Below, piece by piece: positions 17,466 through 24,193 of a stretch of 64,000 nucleotides of DNA (positions are counted from its first letter, which is position 1; each line of letters begins with the position of its first letter). This stretch comes from Mycolicibacterium brisbanense (lineage in GTDB: Bacteria; Actinomycetota; Actinomycetes; Mycobacteriales; Mycobacteriaceae): assembly GCF_001570425.1 (NCBI RefSeq), contig NZ_BCSX01000040.1:62001-126000 (forward strand), written 5' to 3'. The position numbers and the translations under genes are program-made. The notes beneath the pieces are model-generated. The model saw only the letters and a program-made list of their open reading frames with translations, searched no databases and was not told the DNA's origin.

Positions 17466-17481
17466 TCGGACAGACGTTCGA
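17466..17481. promoter_or_regulatory. LexA-like (SOS) box, one mismatch
   Basis: TCGGAC-AGAC-GTTCGA differs from the mycobacterial SOS consensus by one base, and its flanks extend the symmetry (ACATCG ... CGATGT). It lies in the gap between the terminase gene end and the tcmP start, upstream of tcmP only. Confidence 0.65.
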
Positions 17482-17501
17482 TGTGTTTGACGCGCCGCCA
17501 C

Positions 17502-19016
17502 TTAACCGCCCAGACGGCGAGTCATCCACGCCGGAGGCGGCGCACCCCGCCCTTCACGCATCCGGCGTTCGGTGTCGATCGGCGAGACGAAGCGGGCGAC
17601 ACCCGCCCCGGCGGCGAGCACGTCGTGAGCCACGACCGCCGCCGCGAGGCTGTCGGGCTGGTGCTGCCCGCTCTGCCACGCGACCGCCTGCGCCTCGAAC
17701 GACGGGAGATGTCCGGCGACGCGGCATGTGCCGACTTCGAGGGCCTGGCGCAGCGCGGCGCTGCGGGCCTCGGCGTCGCCCTTGCCGCGCCCTGAACCCT
17801 TGGGAGGCCAGGCGGTTACGCGGATCGGGCGGTCGGGACGCATCCGCTTGATGACGTCGGCGACGACTGCGCGGTACGTCGTCCCGGCGGCGAACGACTC
17901 GATCGCGATTTCGGATGCTCCCGTGCTGATCGCCAGCTCGACCGCCCGCCGCGCCCACCGCTCGGAGGTCATCGGCTCGGAGACGTCGGCGATGAGCACG
18001 ACGGTGCCGTCGGCGTAGGACGATGCGGCGATGAGCCCGCAGCTGTCGCCGCTGCCGGAGTCGGACGGGTCGACCCCGATCACGGTTCTGATCGGACCCG
18101 CCGGGGCGACCGGCAGACGCCAGCTCTCGATCCACGAGGCCTTGATCAGACCGCCCTCGGGGGTGGTCGGATTGCCCATGTACAGCGCGTACCAGGCACG
18201 CTCGCCGGAGGTGCGGCGGTTGGCGGCGTAGTGCTCCGGCGTGAAGCCGAGCGCGGAGATCATCGCCACGCCCGGCGCACGACCCAGCGCGTCGGGTATG
18301 CCGGTCTCGGAGACGGCGGGAATGTTGGTGCGGGTCCACACATCCGGTTCGCTGTCGATCAGCTCCCCGGCCAAGTCGGCGGGATGCCACCGCGTCATCA
18401 CGAGCAGCGTCGACCCGCCGGGGTGAACGCGCGGGGCGAGGGTCGAGCGATATTCGCTGGCGACGCGGCGACGGTGCGCGGCGGAATCGGCCTCCTGCGC
18501 ATCCTTCACCGGGTCGTCAATCACGAGCAGGTCGGCACCGAAACCTGTTACGCCGGAGTTGATGCCGGTCGCGAGCAGCCCGCCTTTGCGTCCCTCGACC
18601 TGCCACCGCCCCACCGCTCGCGCGTCCTGGCTGAGGCGGATACCGAGGTAGTCGGCGTGTTCCTTGATGATCTGCCTCGCAGCGCGGCTGTGCGCCTGGG
18701 CCAGCTCATCGGAGTAGGAGACGATCACCACTTCGAGGTCGGGATTCCGCGACAGCGCCCACACCGACGTCCAGATGGCGAGTAGCTGCGACTTGCCGGT
18801 GCGGGGCGGGGTGGTGACGATGTCGCGTTCGTCGGGTTGTTCGACGGTGCGTACCGCGATGTCTGACAGCAGCCGAATCGTCGGGGTGATGACGAATTTC
18901 GGGTCGAGCCGCCGCGCCAGATCGGCGGGCGAGGCGGGCTTCTGACGGTCCCGACCGGCCCGCAGCGCACGGGCAGCGGTCAGGGCGTGGATCGGGACGA
19001 GAGTCGCGGCGCTCAT
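17502..19016 (-). CDS. Phage terminase large subunit (DNA-packaging ATPase/nuclease)
   Basis: A 504-residue TerL. The packaging ATPase has Walker A PPRTGKS (residues 70-76) and Walker B LLVIDDP with an adjacent acidic residue near 165. The C-terminal RNase H-like nuclease shows GVDPSDSGSGD near 315, AIES, and DSLAAAVVAHD near the end. All key acidic residues appear intact. ATG 19016 overlaps the preceding zinc-ribbon gene (ATGA). In phages portal and capsid genes follow; here the next gene is tcmP, so this is an orphan terminase in the element. Confidence 0.93.
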   Translation of the reverse strand: MSAATLVPIHALTAARALRAGRDRQKPASPADLARRLDPKFVITPTIRLLSDIAVRTVEQPDERDIVTTPPRTGKSQLLAIWTSVWALSRNPDLEVVIVSYSDELAQAHSRAARQIIKEHADYLGIRLSQDARAVGRWQVEGRKGGLLATGINSGVTGFGADLLVIDDPVKDAQEADSAAHRRRVASEYRSTLAPRVHPGGSTLLVMTRWHPADLAGELIDSEPDVWTRTNIPAVSETGIPDALGRAPGVAMISALGFTPEHYAANRRTSGERAWYALYMGNPTTPEGGLIKASWIESWRLPVAPAGPIRTVIGVDPSDSGSGDSCGLIAASSYADGTVVLIADVSEPMTSERWARRAVELAISTGASEIAIESFAAGTTYRAVVADVIKRMRPDRPIRVTAWPPKGSGRGKGDAEARSAALRQALEVGTCRVAGHLPSFEAQAVAWQSGQHQPDSLAAAVVAHDVLAAGAGVARFVSPIDTERRMREGRGAPPPAWMTRRLGG

Positions 19017-19282
19017 GCGGCAGTCCTCCGTTGCTTGGGACCGAACCCGGCCTCCTGCGCGCCCCACAGGTCGGTGCGCGTCCACTGGTGCCCGCAGCCG
19101 TCGCAGCGGTACTCGCAGCTCGCGAACCGGCCACCGCCCCACCGGACCTCGGTCGGCTCGGTCAGCGAGGCCATCCGAACGGGGCGGTCGGCCTGGTCGC
19201 CGAGGGGGTTGCAGTGCGGGCAGTAGTCCGGCAGGTAGTCGATGCTCCGGCTGCCGGGTCGGCGGTCGATGGTGGTGATCAT
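19013..19282 (-). CDS. Small zinc-ribbon protein
   Basis: An 89-residue protein from ATG 19282 with ribosome site GAGGAGA. Two CxxC knuckles, CPHC (near residue 22) and CDGC (near 60), plus YRCDGCGHQWTRTDLW, describe a zinc ribbon as in nucleic-acid-binding proteins. It is translationally coupled to the terminase large subunit downstream and probably assists DNA recognition or packaging. Family not recognised by name. A 20-bp repeat shared with the primase-polymerase upstream region lies about 50 bases before its start. Confidence 0.75.
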   Translation of the reverse strand: MITTIDRRPGSRSIDYLPDYCPHCNPLGDQADRPVRMASLTEPTEVRWGGGRFASCEYRCDGCGHQWTRTDLWGAQEAGFGPKQRRTAA

Positions 19283-19328
19283 GAGGGTCTCCTCGGCGTT
19301 GGTGTTGCGTCGTTGGGGAGGTTGCGGG

Positions 19329-19348
19329 GGAGGCCTTCGTGGTTGTGG
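19329..19348. repeat. 20-bp direct repeat, copy 1
   Basis: GGAGGCCTTCGTGGTTGTGG occurs here and again at 26663-26682. In both places it lies about 45 bases upstream of the start codon of a leftward gene, suggesting a shared promoter or operator element. Confidence 0.6.
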
Positions 19349-19361
19349 ACGGTTGAGGGGG

Positions 19362-19964
19362 TTATGCGGGCGGGCTGATCGGGGGCACGCGGCGCAGACC
19401 GGCCTTGAGGCTGGCGAGCTGCGAGCTGCCCGGCCCGCCGCCGTCGGTGATGCCGAGAGCGGCGAGGACATGCTCGTGGCGGGCCTCGCCTTCGCGATGG
19501 ACCACCTGGGCGAGGTTGATCACCGCAGGCCAAGCGCGGTCCAACAGCGGCGGCACGCGTCGGCGGGCCTCTGCTGAGGTGTTCCCGGTGCCGTACACAT
19601 CCGCCGACGCCGCAGCCGCGCAGAGCGCCCGATGGTCCCCGCCGCCGCTGCCGCGCATCAGGGCGAACATCAACCGTTGGGAGGGGTGTCGGCCTCCTTC
19701 AAGCCAGCGAGCCTCACCGTACGGCCCCGCATAGGCGATCAGAGGCGCACTATCCCTGGCGGTCTCCTCGAACGTCGTCAGACCGTTGACGCCGAACATG
19801 CGCCCGACTGACAACACCGCCGACCGGACCCGACCGCCGAGCAAGGTGCCGACGATGGCGTGCGAACTCTCGTGGACAGCGGTACGCAGCCCCATTTGTT
19901 CGCGGGGGGTCAGATCACCGAATGTCAACGGGTGCTTGGACTTACGGGCATTTGTGACGGTCAT
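19362..19964 (-). CDS. Putative M41-like metalloprotease domain protein (HExxH)
   Basis: A 200-residue protein from ATG 19964 (ribosome site GAAAGGA). Residues 29-39 read AVHESSHAIVG, the A-x-H-E-x-x-H-A-x-x-G zinc protease motif of FtsH-type M41 peptidases (ligands H31 and H35, catalytic E32). No AAA domain or membrane segment is present. A downstream helical segment with GGDHRALCAAA resembles the third-ligand region. It could be a prohead-type or regulatory protease, or act on host proteins; nothing in the sequence decides this. Confidence 0.7.
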   Translation of the reverse strand: MTVTNARKSKHPLTFGDLTPREQMGLRTAVHESSHAIVGTLLGGRVRSAVLSVGRMFGVNGLTTFEETARDSAPLIAYAGPYGEARWLEGGRHPSQRLMFALMRGSGGGDHRALCAAAASADVYGTGNTSAEARRRVPPLLDRAWPAVINLAQVVHREGEARHEHVLAALGITDGGGPGSSQLASLKAGLRRVPPISPPA

Positions 19965-19992
19965 GTCTGGTCCTTTCGGGTGGTCATTACGG

Positions 19993-20154
19993 TCATGTCC
20001 TCGGATTCGCCGAGGCCTCCCCCGGCGGGGTGACGTCGGGACGGTGCTGCGGCACATAGCGCAGGTCCAGCACCGCCCCGACGGTTACCACCGAAACGAG
20101 GAACGTTGTTGTGAAGAGGGCGACGAACTGCACCGGGCTGTCAACAGGGCTCAC
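19993..20154 (-). CDS. Small single-pass membrane protein (53 aa)
   Basis: The frame opens at GTG 20154, which overlaps the stop of the upstream zinc-finger gene as GTGA. The product is MSPVDSPVQ followed by one clear membrane segment (FVALFTTTFLVSVVTVGAVL, residues 10-29) and a polar tail. It is too short for many gene callers but fits the overlapping-operon pattern of the element. Function unknown; small phage membrane proteins can be holin-like or regulate other membrane proteins. Confidence 0.65.
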   Translation of the reverse strand: MSPVDSPVQFVALFTTTFLVSVVTVGAVLDLRYVPQHRPDVTPPGEASANPRT

Positions 20155-20372
20155 GGGGTCGCCTCCCGCCGCTTGCGGGCCATTCGTTGCCGGTCGACCC
20201 GCTCGTGCTCGTCGGCCCGCGCCGCCGCCTCGGCGAGGTGGGCGTTGATGCAGGCCGTGCACGTGTAGCCCCAGACGTCGCCCTTCCAGCGGATGCACGG
20301 GCCTCCGCAGCTCCGGCAGCGCGGACCGTCGTAGGCCTCAGCCTCGGCGCGAGATGTGGTGTCGGCGCTCAT
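20151..20372 (-). CDS. Small zinc-finger protein (73 aa)
   Basis: A 73-residue protein with CRSC and CTAC knuckles (GPRCRSCGGPCIRWKGDVWGYTCTACINAH), a compact zinc-binding domain, followed by a charged helical tail rich in R, D and E. ATG 20372 overlaps the upstream gene stop (ATGA) and its own stop overlaps the next GTG. It probably binds nucleic acid; specific role unknown. It belongs to the operon running from 21453 to the terminase. Confidence 0.75.
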   Translation of the reverse strand: MSADTTSRAEAEAYDGPRCRSCGGPCIRWKGDVWGYTCTACINAHLAEAAARADEHERVDRQRMARKRREATP

Positions 20373-21202
20373 ATCTCGACTCCCATCGCTTCCAGCTCGG
20401 CGCGCGCCGCCTCAGCCTTGGCGAGGGCGCTCGGCTTCGCGGCCTCGCGGTCGGCACGATCGAGACGGCGAACAAGTTCTGCCACCGGACGGTCGAGCGA
20501 GTCGCGAAGTAGCTTTTCCAGTCGCTCCGACCTCGACAGCGCACCCCGCAGCTCAGGCGCGCCCGGCGGATAGGCGCGGCGGAGCAGATCAGCCAGCGGA
20601 CCATCCAGCGGCGCAACCATCTCCGTCAGCGCCGCCGCCCACGAGCCGTCAGCGATCATCGCGTCGGTCACCTCGGGCAGCGCCGGGCGCGGAGCCAGGT
20701 CGCACAACGTCGTCATCGCGTACCGCCGCTTGCCGGGATCGGCGGCGAGGTGCTTGGTCTTGGCGCGGGCATCGGCCTCGGCGAGCCAGCCGGTGATGTC
20801 ACCGGCGATCTCGTGGACGCCCTCGACCAGATCGTGGACGCCGACCTGCGACCCTCGCCAGGAGAACCGCCCAGGCCGCTCGGCGGCAGCGATGCGCTTT
20901 GCCAGCGGTCCGATCCGCTCGGCGACCTCGGCGACGGTCGACCACCCGCCGCTCACGCTGCCGTAGTTGACCGTCGGGAGACCGGCGAGCCGACGGCGAC
21001 GGGTCTCGGCCTGCGAGACGGGCAGAGCACCACCCGGCTGCGGACGCTGCGCCGCTCGACCGGCGGGCGTGTTGTTGGGGATCACGAGGCGCTCCGGCTG
21101 GCGGTCGTGGGGCTCCTCGATGCGTCGCCGGAGCTGATCAAGCTGAGCGTCCGAGACGCCGGGCTGAGGCTGCTCCGCGTGCGAGACCTCGGGCGCGCTC
21201 AT
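20369..21202 (-). CDS. Element hypothetical protein (277 aa)
   Basis: A 277-residue soluble, largely helical protein from ATG 21202, coupled to both neighbours by ATGA overlaps. I recognise no family. A central part (RFSWRGSQVGVHDLVEGVHEIAGDITGWLAEADARAK) is amphipathic and the C-terminal 90 residues (RSERLEKLLRDSLDRPVAELVRRLDRADREAAK) should form long helices or a coiled coil. It could be a structural, scaffold-like or terminase-associated protein, but the sequence gives no proof. Confidence 0.7.
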   Translation of the reverse strand: MSAPEVSHAEQPQPGVSDAQLDQLRRRIEEPHDRQPERLVIPNNTPAGRAAQRPQPGGALPVSQAETRRRRLAGLPTVNYGSVSGGWSTVAEVAERIGPLAKRIAAAERPGRFSWRGSQVGVHDLVEGVHEIAGDITGWLAEADARAKTKHLAADPGKRRYAMTTLCDLAPRPALPEVTDAMIADGSWAAALTEMVAPLDGPLADLLRRAYPPGAPELRGALSRSERLEKLLRDSLDRPVAELVRRLDRADREAAKPSALAKAEAARAELEAMGVEI

Positions 21203-21453
21203 CGGGCCACCGCCTCAGCGGCCTCCGCTGTCTGCTGCGGGTAGATCACTTCAAGCAACGACTCACCGCGTTCCTCGCCGAACTCGTTGACCAAGAACTC
21301 TCGGGCTCTCCACCACGACAGCGCGGCCTTGGCTTCGGCGACCCTCGGGCCGTCGGTCTCGCCCGCAGAGGCGAGCAGGCCCAGACGGGCGCGCCAGCCC
21401 TTGGCCGAGCGGGTTCGAGGGTCAGCGTGCCGATCGGGTGCAGCGGTAGTCAT
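21199..21453 (-). CDS. Element hypothetical protein (84 aa), first gene of the terminase operon
   Basis: An 84-residue protein from ATG 21453 ending AEAVAR, with its stop overlapping the next start. It contains a hydrophobic helical core (AKAALSWWRAREFLVNEFG). No family is recognised. It is the promoter-proximal gene of the operon 21453-17502 and is preceded by an intergenic region with two strong palindromes, so it may be a regulated early or late gene. Confidence 0.65.
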   Translation of the reverse strand: MTTAAPDRHADPRTRSAKGWRARLGLLASAGETDGPRVAEAKAALSWWRAREFLVNEFGEERGESLLEVIYPQQTAEAAEAVAR

Positions 21454-21480
21454 GCCGCCGACGATACCCCGCTTAGGTGC

Positions 21481-21502
21481 AAGCGCTTAGCCGTAAGCGC
21501 TT
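21481..21502. promoter_or_regulatory. Inverted repeat in the terminase-operon promoter region
   Basis: AAGCGCTTA-GCCG-TAAGCGCTT is a perfect 9-bp inverted repeat whose arms are themselves palindromic. It lies 28-49 bases upstream of the first gene of the leftward operon and is a good operator candidate. Confidence 0.55.
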
Positions 21503-21520
21503 GGGGTGCAAGGGATTACG

Positions 21521-21545
21521 GTATAACTTGCTATCCCGGTTATAC
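21521..21545. promoter_or_regulatory. Second inverted repeat in the same promoter region
   Basis: GTATAAC, an 11-base spacer, then GTTATAC: perfect 7-bp arms about 20 bases upstream of the first palindrome relative to the leftward operon. TATAAC/TATACC in the arms could serve as -10 elements. Confidence 0.5.
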
Positions 21546-21578
21546 GGTCGAAACGGTCTCGGGCCAGGGCAAACGCAA

Positions 21579-21611
21579 AGACCCCGGTCGACTAGAAATT
21601 GACCGGGGTCT
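21579..21611 (-). terminator. Intrinsic terminator of the small recombinase gene
   Basis: A perfect 11-bp stem AGACCCCGGTC/GACCGGGGTCT with an 11-base loop begins 21 bases after the recombinase stop codon; on the minus strand it is followed by a T-rich stretch (TTTGCGTTTG). Confidence 0.75.
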
Positions 21612-21632
21612 GTCGGGCGCGTCGCGTCGCGG

Positions 21633-22322
21633 TTAGGCTGCCGCGCGCTTGTGGATGCGAGCGACTGTGTTGGGGAACCACTTTGAGCCGCCCTGGCCGG
21701 TGGGGGTGCCGTCGGCGTTGAGTCCGTCGGCGATGGCTGCCCAGGTTGCGCCTGCAGCGCGCTCGGAGGTGATGCGCTCGACCACCGACTGCGGGACGGT
21801 CGTCGGACGACCGAGGCGCACGCCCTGCGCCTTGCGGACGGCGAGCGCGGCCTTGGTCCGATCGCTGATGAGTCCGCGCTCCAACTCCGCGACGCTGCCC
21901 ATGATCTGAGTCGTGAACCGGCCTGCCGCCGTACTGGTGTCGACCGTCCCATCGACGGCGACAACCACGCCGCCCGCGCGCTCGGCGCGGTCGATGACGT
22001 GCAGCAGTGTGCCCAGGCTGCGGGCCAGCCGGTCGGACTTGGCGACCATAAGCACCGCCGCCTCGGACGACTCCACGGCGTCGAGCGCGGCGGTCAGGGC
22101 CGGGCGTGCGTCGAGCGCCTTGCCGCCGCTGACGCCCTCATCGGCGTGCCAGCCGACCACGGTCCAGCCTCGACGCTCGCACTCGGAAGTGATTGCGGCG
22201 CGCTGCGCTTCGAGCCCGGCACCGCTGGCGGCTTGCTCCTCGGTGGAGACGCGGATGTAGGCAACGACGGTGCCAGCGGGCGCGGTCTGAGTGCGTCGGC
22301 GGCGGGTGCGGGGCGCGGTCAT
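21633..22322 (-). CDS. Small serine recombinase (resolvase/invertase type)
   Basis: A 229-residue serine recombinase. Catalytic S26 is in YIRVSTEEQ; arginines of the active site are in AKSDRLARSLG, and the E-helix region follows (MGSVAELERGLISDRTKAAL). The C-terminal part (RLGRPTTVPQSVVERI ... TWAAIADGLN) is the HTH DNA-binding domain. It lacks the zinc-ribbon/coiled-coil domain of large integrases, so dimer resolution, inversion or gene-regulatory switching is likelier than integration. A TATAAG -10 lies 8 bases before the ATG, hinting at a leaderless transcript. Confidence 0.92.
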   Translation of the reverse strand: MTAPRTRRRRTQTAPAGTVVAYIRVSTEEQAASGAGLEAQRAAITSECERRGWTVVGWHADEGVSGGKALDARPALTAALDAVESSEAAVLMVAKSDRLARSLGTLLHVIDRAERAGGVVVAVDGTVDTSTAAGRFTTQIMGSVAELERGLISDRTKAALAVRKAQGVRLGRPTTVPQSVVERITSERAAGATWAAIADGLNADGTPTGQGGSKWFPNTVARIHKRAAA

Positions 22323-22330
22323 ACCCCGAT

Positions 22331-22336
22331 CTTATA
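22331..22336 (-). promoter_or_regulatory. Likely -10 element of the small recombinase (leaderless)
   Basis: TATAAG on the minus strand is 8 bases from the ATG at 22322, so transcription would start at or within two bases of the start codon. No ribosome site precedes the gene. Confidence 0.55.
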
Positions 22337-22355
22337 ACGCAATCGACCGTTTGGG

Positions 22356-22514
22356 TTAAACGGCTGGTGCGTCTCCGGCGAGCGCGTCGAGTGCAGCCGC
22401 CGCGCCCTCAAGCCGGGTGCGCTCGGTGGCGCTGGCCTCCAACTCACCCCGCTCGATCGCGCCGAGGATCAGCCTCAGTTGGCTTGCCGTGGCGGCGATG
22501 TCGGCGCGCTTCAC
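22356..22514 (-). CDS. Short element protein (52 aa)
   Basis: GTG 22514 lies 2 bases after the stop of the upstream gene (TGACCGTG), so translation would be coupled. The product MKRADIAATASQLRLILGAIERGELEASATERTR... is a clean helical sequence ending LAGDAPAV. It is below the size many gene callers accept, but composition and position fit a real gene. The frame is open further upstream, so a longer form from TTG is possible. Function unknown. Confidence 0.6.
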   Translation of the reverse strand: MKRADIAATASQLRLILGAIERGELEASATERTRLEGAAAALDALAGDAPAV

Positions 22515-22516
22515 GG

Positions 22517-22696
22517 TCAGCGGGTCGGACGCCAACCCGGCGCGCCCGTCGAGGCGGGCGGAGCCGTGAACGCCGACGTCGAGGCGTTCGGTTGCCAGTC
22601 GGTGCCGAGGTCGGCGGTCGGCGGAGCCGTCGAGCCGAGGTTCGGGCGCGAGGCGCGCCAGGGGGTGGTGTCCAGACCGCTGTCGTTTCCAGCCAT
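22517..22696 (-). CDS. Short disordered element protein (59 aa)
   Basis: ATG 22696 follows ribosome site GAGAGGA. The 59 residues (MAGNDSGLDTTPWRASRPN ... GAPGWRPTR) are rich in P, T, S, A and tryptophan-containing repeats such as TPWRA and APGWRP, and should be unstructured. It is flanked closely by genes on the same strand (13 bases upstream, 2 bases downstream). No family is recognised; such proteins in phages can be scaffold or host-takeover peptides. Confidence 0.5.
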   Translation of the reverse strand: MAGNDSGLDTTPWRASRPNLGSTAPPTADLGTDWQPNASTSAFTAPPASTGAPGWRPTR

Positions 22697-22709
22697 GTGA
22701 TTGATCCTC

Positions 22710-23243
22710 TCAGAGTCGCCGGGTGTTGCCCGGCTGCCAGCCGCGCGTCGCGTCGTAACCCTCACCGCTGGGCTGCGGTGCGGGGGTCGGGGTCGGCTCC
22801 ACGTGTGCCTGTTGGGCGGCGGAGGCGAGCGCGGCCAGAGCCGTCACAATCGACACGCCCTGCAGCGGAGCAGGTTCGGCGTCGTCAGCGGCCTCCGCGT
22901 CACCGGAATCGTGGCTCTCTGCCTCGCTCGCCAACGATTGGGCCGGCAAGGGGTCATCGTGAGGGCCGGACGGTTCTAGCGGCTCTCCGGCCCGACGGCG
23001 CATGACAGCGGCCCACTCGGTGAGTTCGTCGGCGCTGAGTGCACCGAGGCCGACAGCTTGCCGGGCGACGTTGGCGTGCAGCTCCCAGAGCGGGTCGCCT
23101 TCGCCGACGACGGTGCCGAACAGCTCGCGCAGCTCGGAGACCGCCTGAGCCTCAAGGTCGCTCGGCGACAGTCGGCCCTCGGCGACGTCGTCGGCCAGCG
23201 ACATCGCCGCCTCGACGGCATCGCGCTTGGTCATCGTGGTCAT
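22710..23243 (-). CDS. Element hypothetical protein (177 aa)
   Basis: A 177-residue protein from ATG 23243, overlapping the upstream gene stop (ATGA). The N-terminal 90 residues are helical (RDAVEAAMSLADDVAEGRLSPSDLEAQAVSELRELFG); the C-terminal half is acidic, alanine/proline-rich and disordered, ending GWQPGNTRRL. It is coupled to the HTH protein before it, a layout like that of small-terminase gene pairs. Function not recognised. Confidence 0.65.
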   Translation of the reverse strand: MTTMTKRDAVEAAMSLADDVAEGRLSPSDLEAQAVSELRELFGTVVGEGDPLWELHANVARQAVGLGALSADELTEWAAVMRRRAGEPLEPSGPHDDPLPAQSLASEAESHDSGDAEAADDAEPAPLQGVSIVTALAALASAAQQAHVEPTPTPAPQPSGEGYDATRGWQPGNTRRL

Positions 23244-23701
23244 CGTTCGATCTCCTTCTGGTCGACTACCTCGGCGTCGAGCACCGCCAGCAGACGCTCG
23301 CGGTTCTCGGCGATCACCTGCGGCAGGGACGTGGTCACGTTGACGTTGACGGTCTCGCTGCCGATACCGAACCACTTGGCGAGGTCGGCATCGTTGGCGG
23401 CGAGGGCGCGGATCAGGGTTGCGACGGTGGAGTATTCGCGCGCCGCCATCGCCCGTTCCAACGCGAGCGTGCCCTTCTGGGTCCGGTACTGCTGGCGATC
23501 GCGCAGCCCGGCGAGCACCGCCTCACCGCCCGGCAGGGGGTTGCGCTTCTGGTGGGACTTGTAGGCCTGCTGCACCGCGCCGATCGAGCGGAACCCGAGT
23601 TCGTCGCGGATCACCGACCACGAGGCTCCCGCGACGTTGCGGAGGTACGCGACGCGCTCGGCGCGAGCCTGGCTGTCGGCGCGAGGCATGACGGGGGGCA
23701 T
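23240..23701 (-). CDS. HTH DNA-binding phage protein, candidate small terminase subunit
   Basis: A 153-residue protein. Residues about 12-50 (RAERVAYLRNVAGASWSVIRDELGFRSIGAVQQAYKSHQKR) form a homeodomain-like helix-turn-helix, followed by a helical oligomerisation-like region and a C-terminal segment (VNVNVTTSLPQVIAENRERLLAVLDAE). Size and architecture fit a small terminase or a DNA-binding regulator. It is the first gene after the iteron region. ATG 23689 is a possible alternative start. Assignment to TerS is inference. Confidence 0.6.
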   Translation of the reverse strand: MPPVMPRADSQARAERVAYLRNVAGASWSVIRDELGFRSIGAVQQAYKSHQKRNPLPGGEAVLAGLRDRQQYRTQKGTLALERAMAAREYSTVATLIRALAANDADLAKWFGIGSETVNVNVTTSLPQVIAENRERLLAVLDAEVVDQKEIER

Positions 23702-23922
23702 ACCTGATGACTACCTGATTTCGGCCCGTTCCTCTAGTACCCGACGCCGTCGGGTAAGTCGTTGAGCGGCAGTCCTTCTCGCCGCTCTCGCAGCTCTCCC
23801 GGCCCCGCTCCGCGACAGCGCGCCGAGGTCGAGAGCGGGAGCGAGACGGTCGCCGACCTCACCGCTCCCGCCCTGGTCGGTCTCGCGCACGCGCGCGCGA
23901 CCCCTTTCCGTTAGGGGTTTAG
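23702..23922. other. Non-coding gap before the iterons
   Basis: No gene is supported here. It holds a stem-loop TACCCGAC-GCC-GTCGGGTA (23738-23756) upstream of the HTH gene, and a short ACCCCT/AGGGGT hairpin and GC alternation near 23885-23919. It probably contains the promoter of the leftward operon at 23701. Confidence 0.5.
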
Positions 23923-24191
23923 GTTTTCTCCGAGGGCAAAAACCACTTCTGAGCTGTGTGAACAGGCAAATCTCGGAGAAAACCTCGGAGAAAACCTCTG
24001 ACCGGGGCTTTTGCTTCGCGACCTGGGGAAATGCGCGGAAGCTCGGAGAAAACCTCGGAGAAAACCTCCGATACCTAGGGGTCGAGGTTTTCTCCGAGGG
24101 GCAAGACCGCCTCCGACCAGCGGAAACAGCGCCGACGACAAAACCTCGGAGAAAACCCCCTGCCGAGGTTTTCTCCGAGGTTTTCTCCGAG
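23923..24191. repeat. Iteron cluster, probable replication origin of the element
   Basis: Nine exact copies of the 12-mer CTCGGAGAAAAC or its complement lie in 269 bases. Forward copies start at 23972, 23984, 24042, 24054 and 24145; reverse copies at 23923, 24087, 24168 and 24180. Several are in tandem with a period of exactly 12, and the last copy ends 2 bases from the primase-polymerase stop. Iterons directly downstream of a replication protein gene are the classic layout of plasmid and phage-satellite origins. Confidence 0.85.
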
Positions 24192-24193
24192 GC

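Noticed and set aside
23923..24191. CRISPR array
   Set aside because: The repeats are 12 bp, in both orientations and partly without spacers; iterons explain them better. No cas genes are present.
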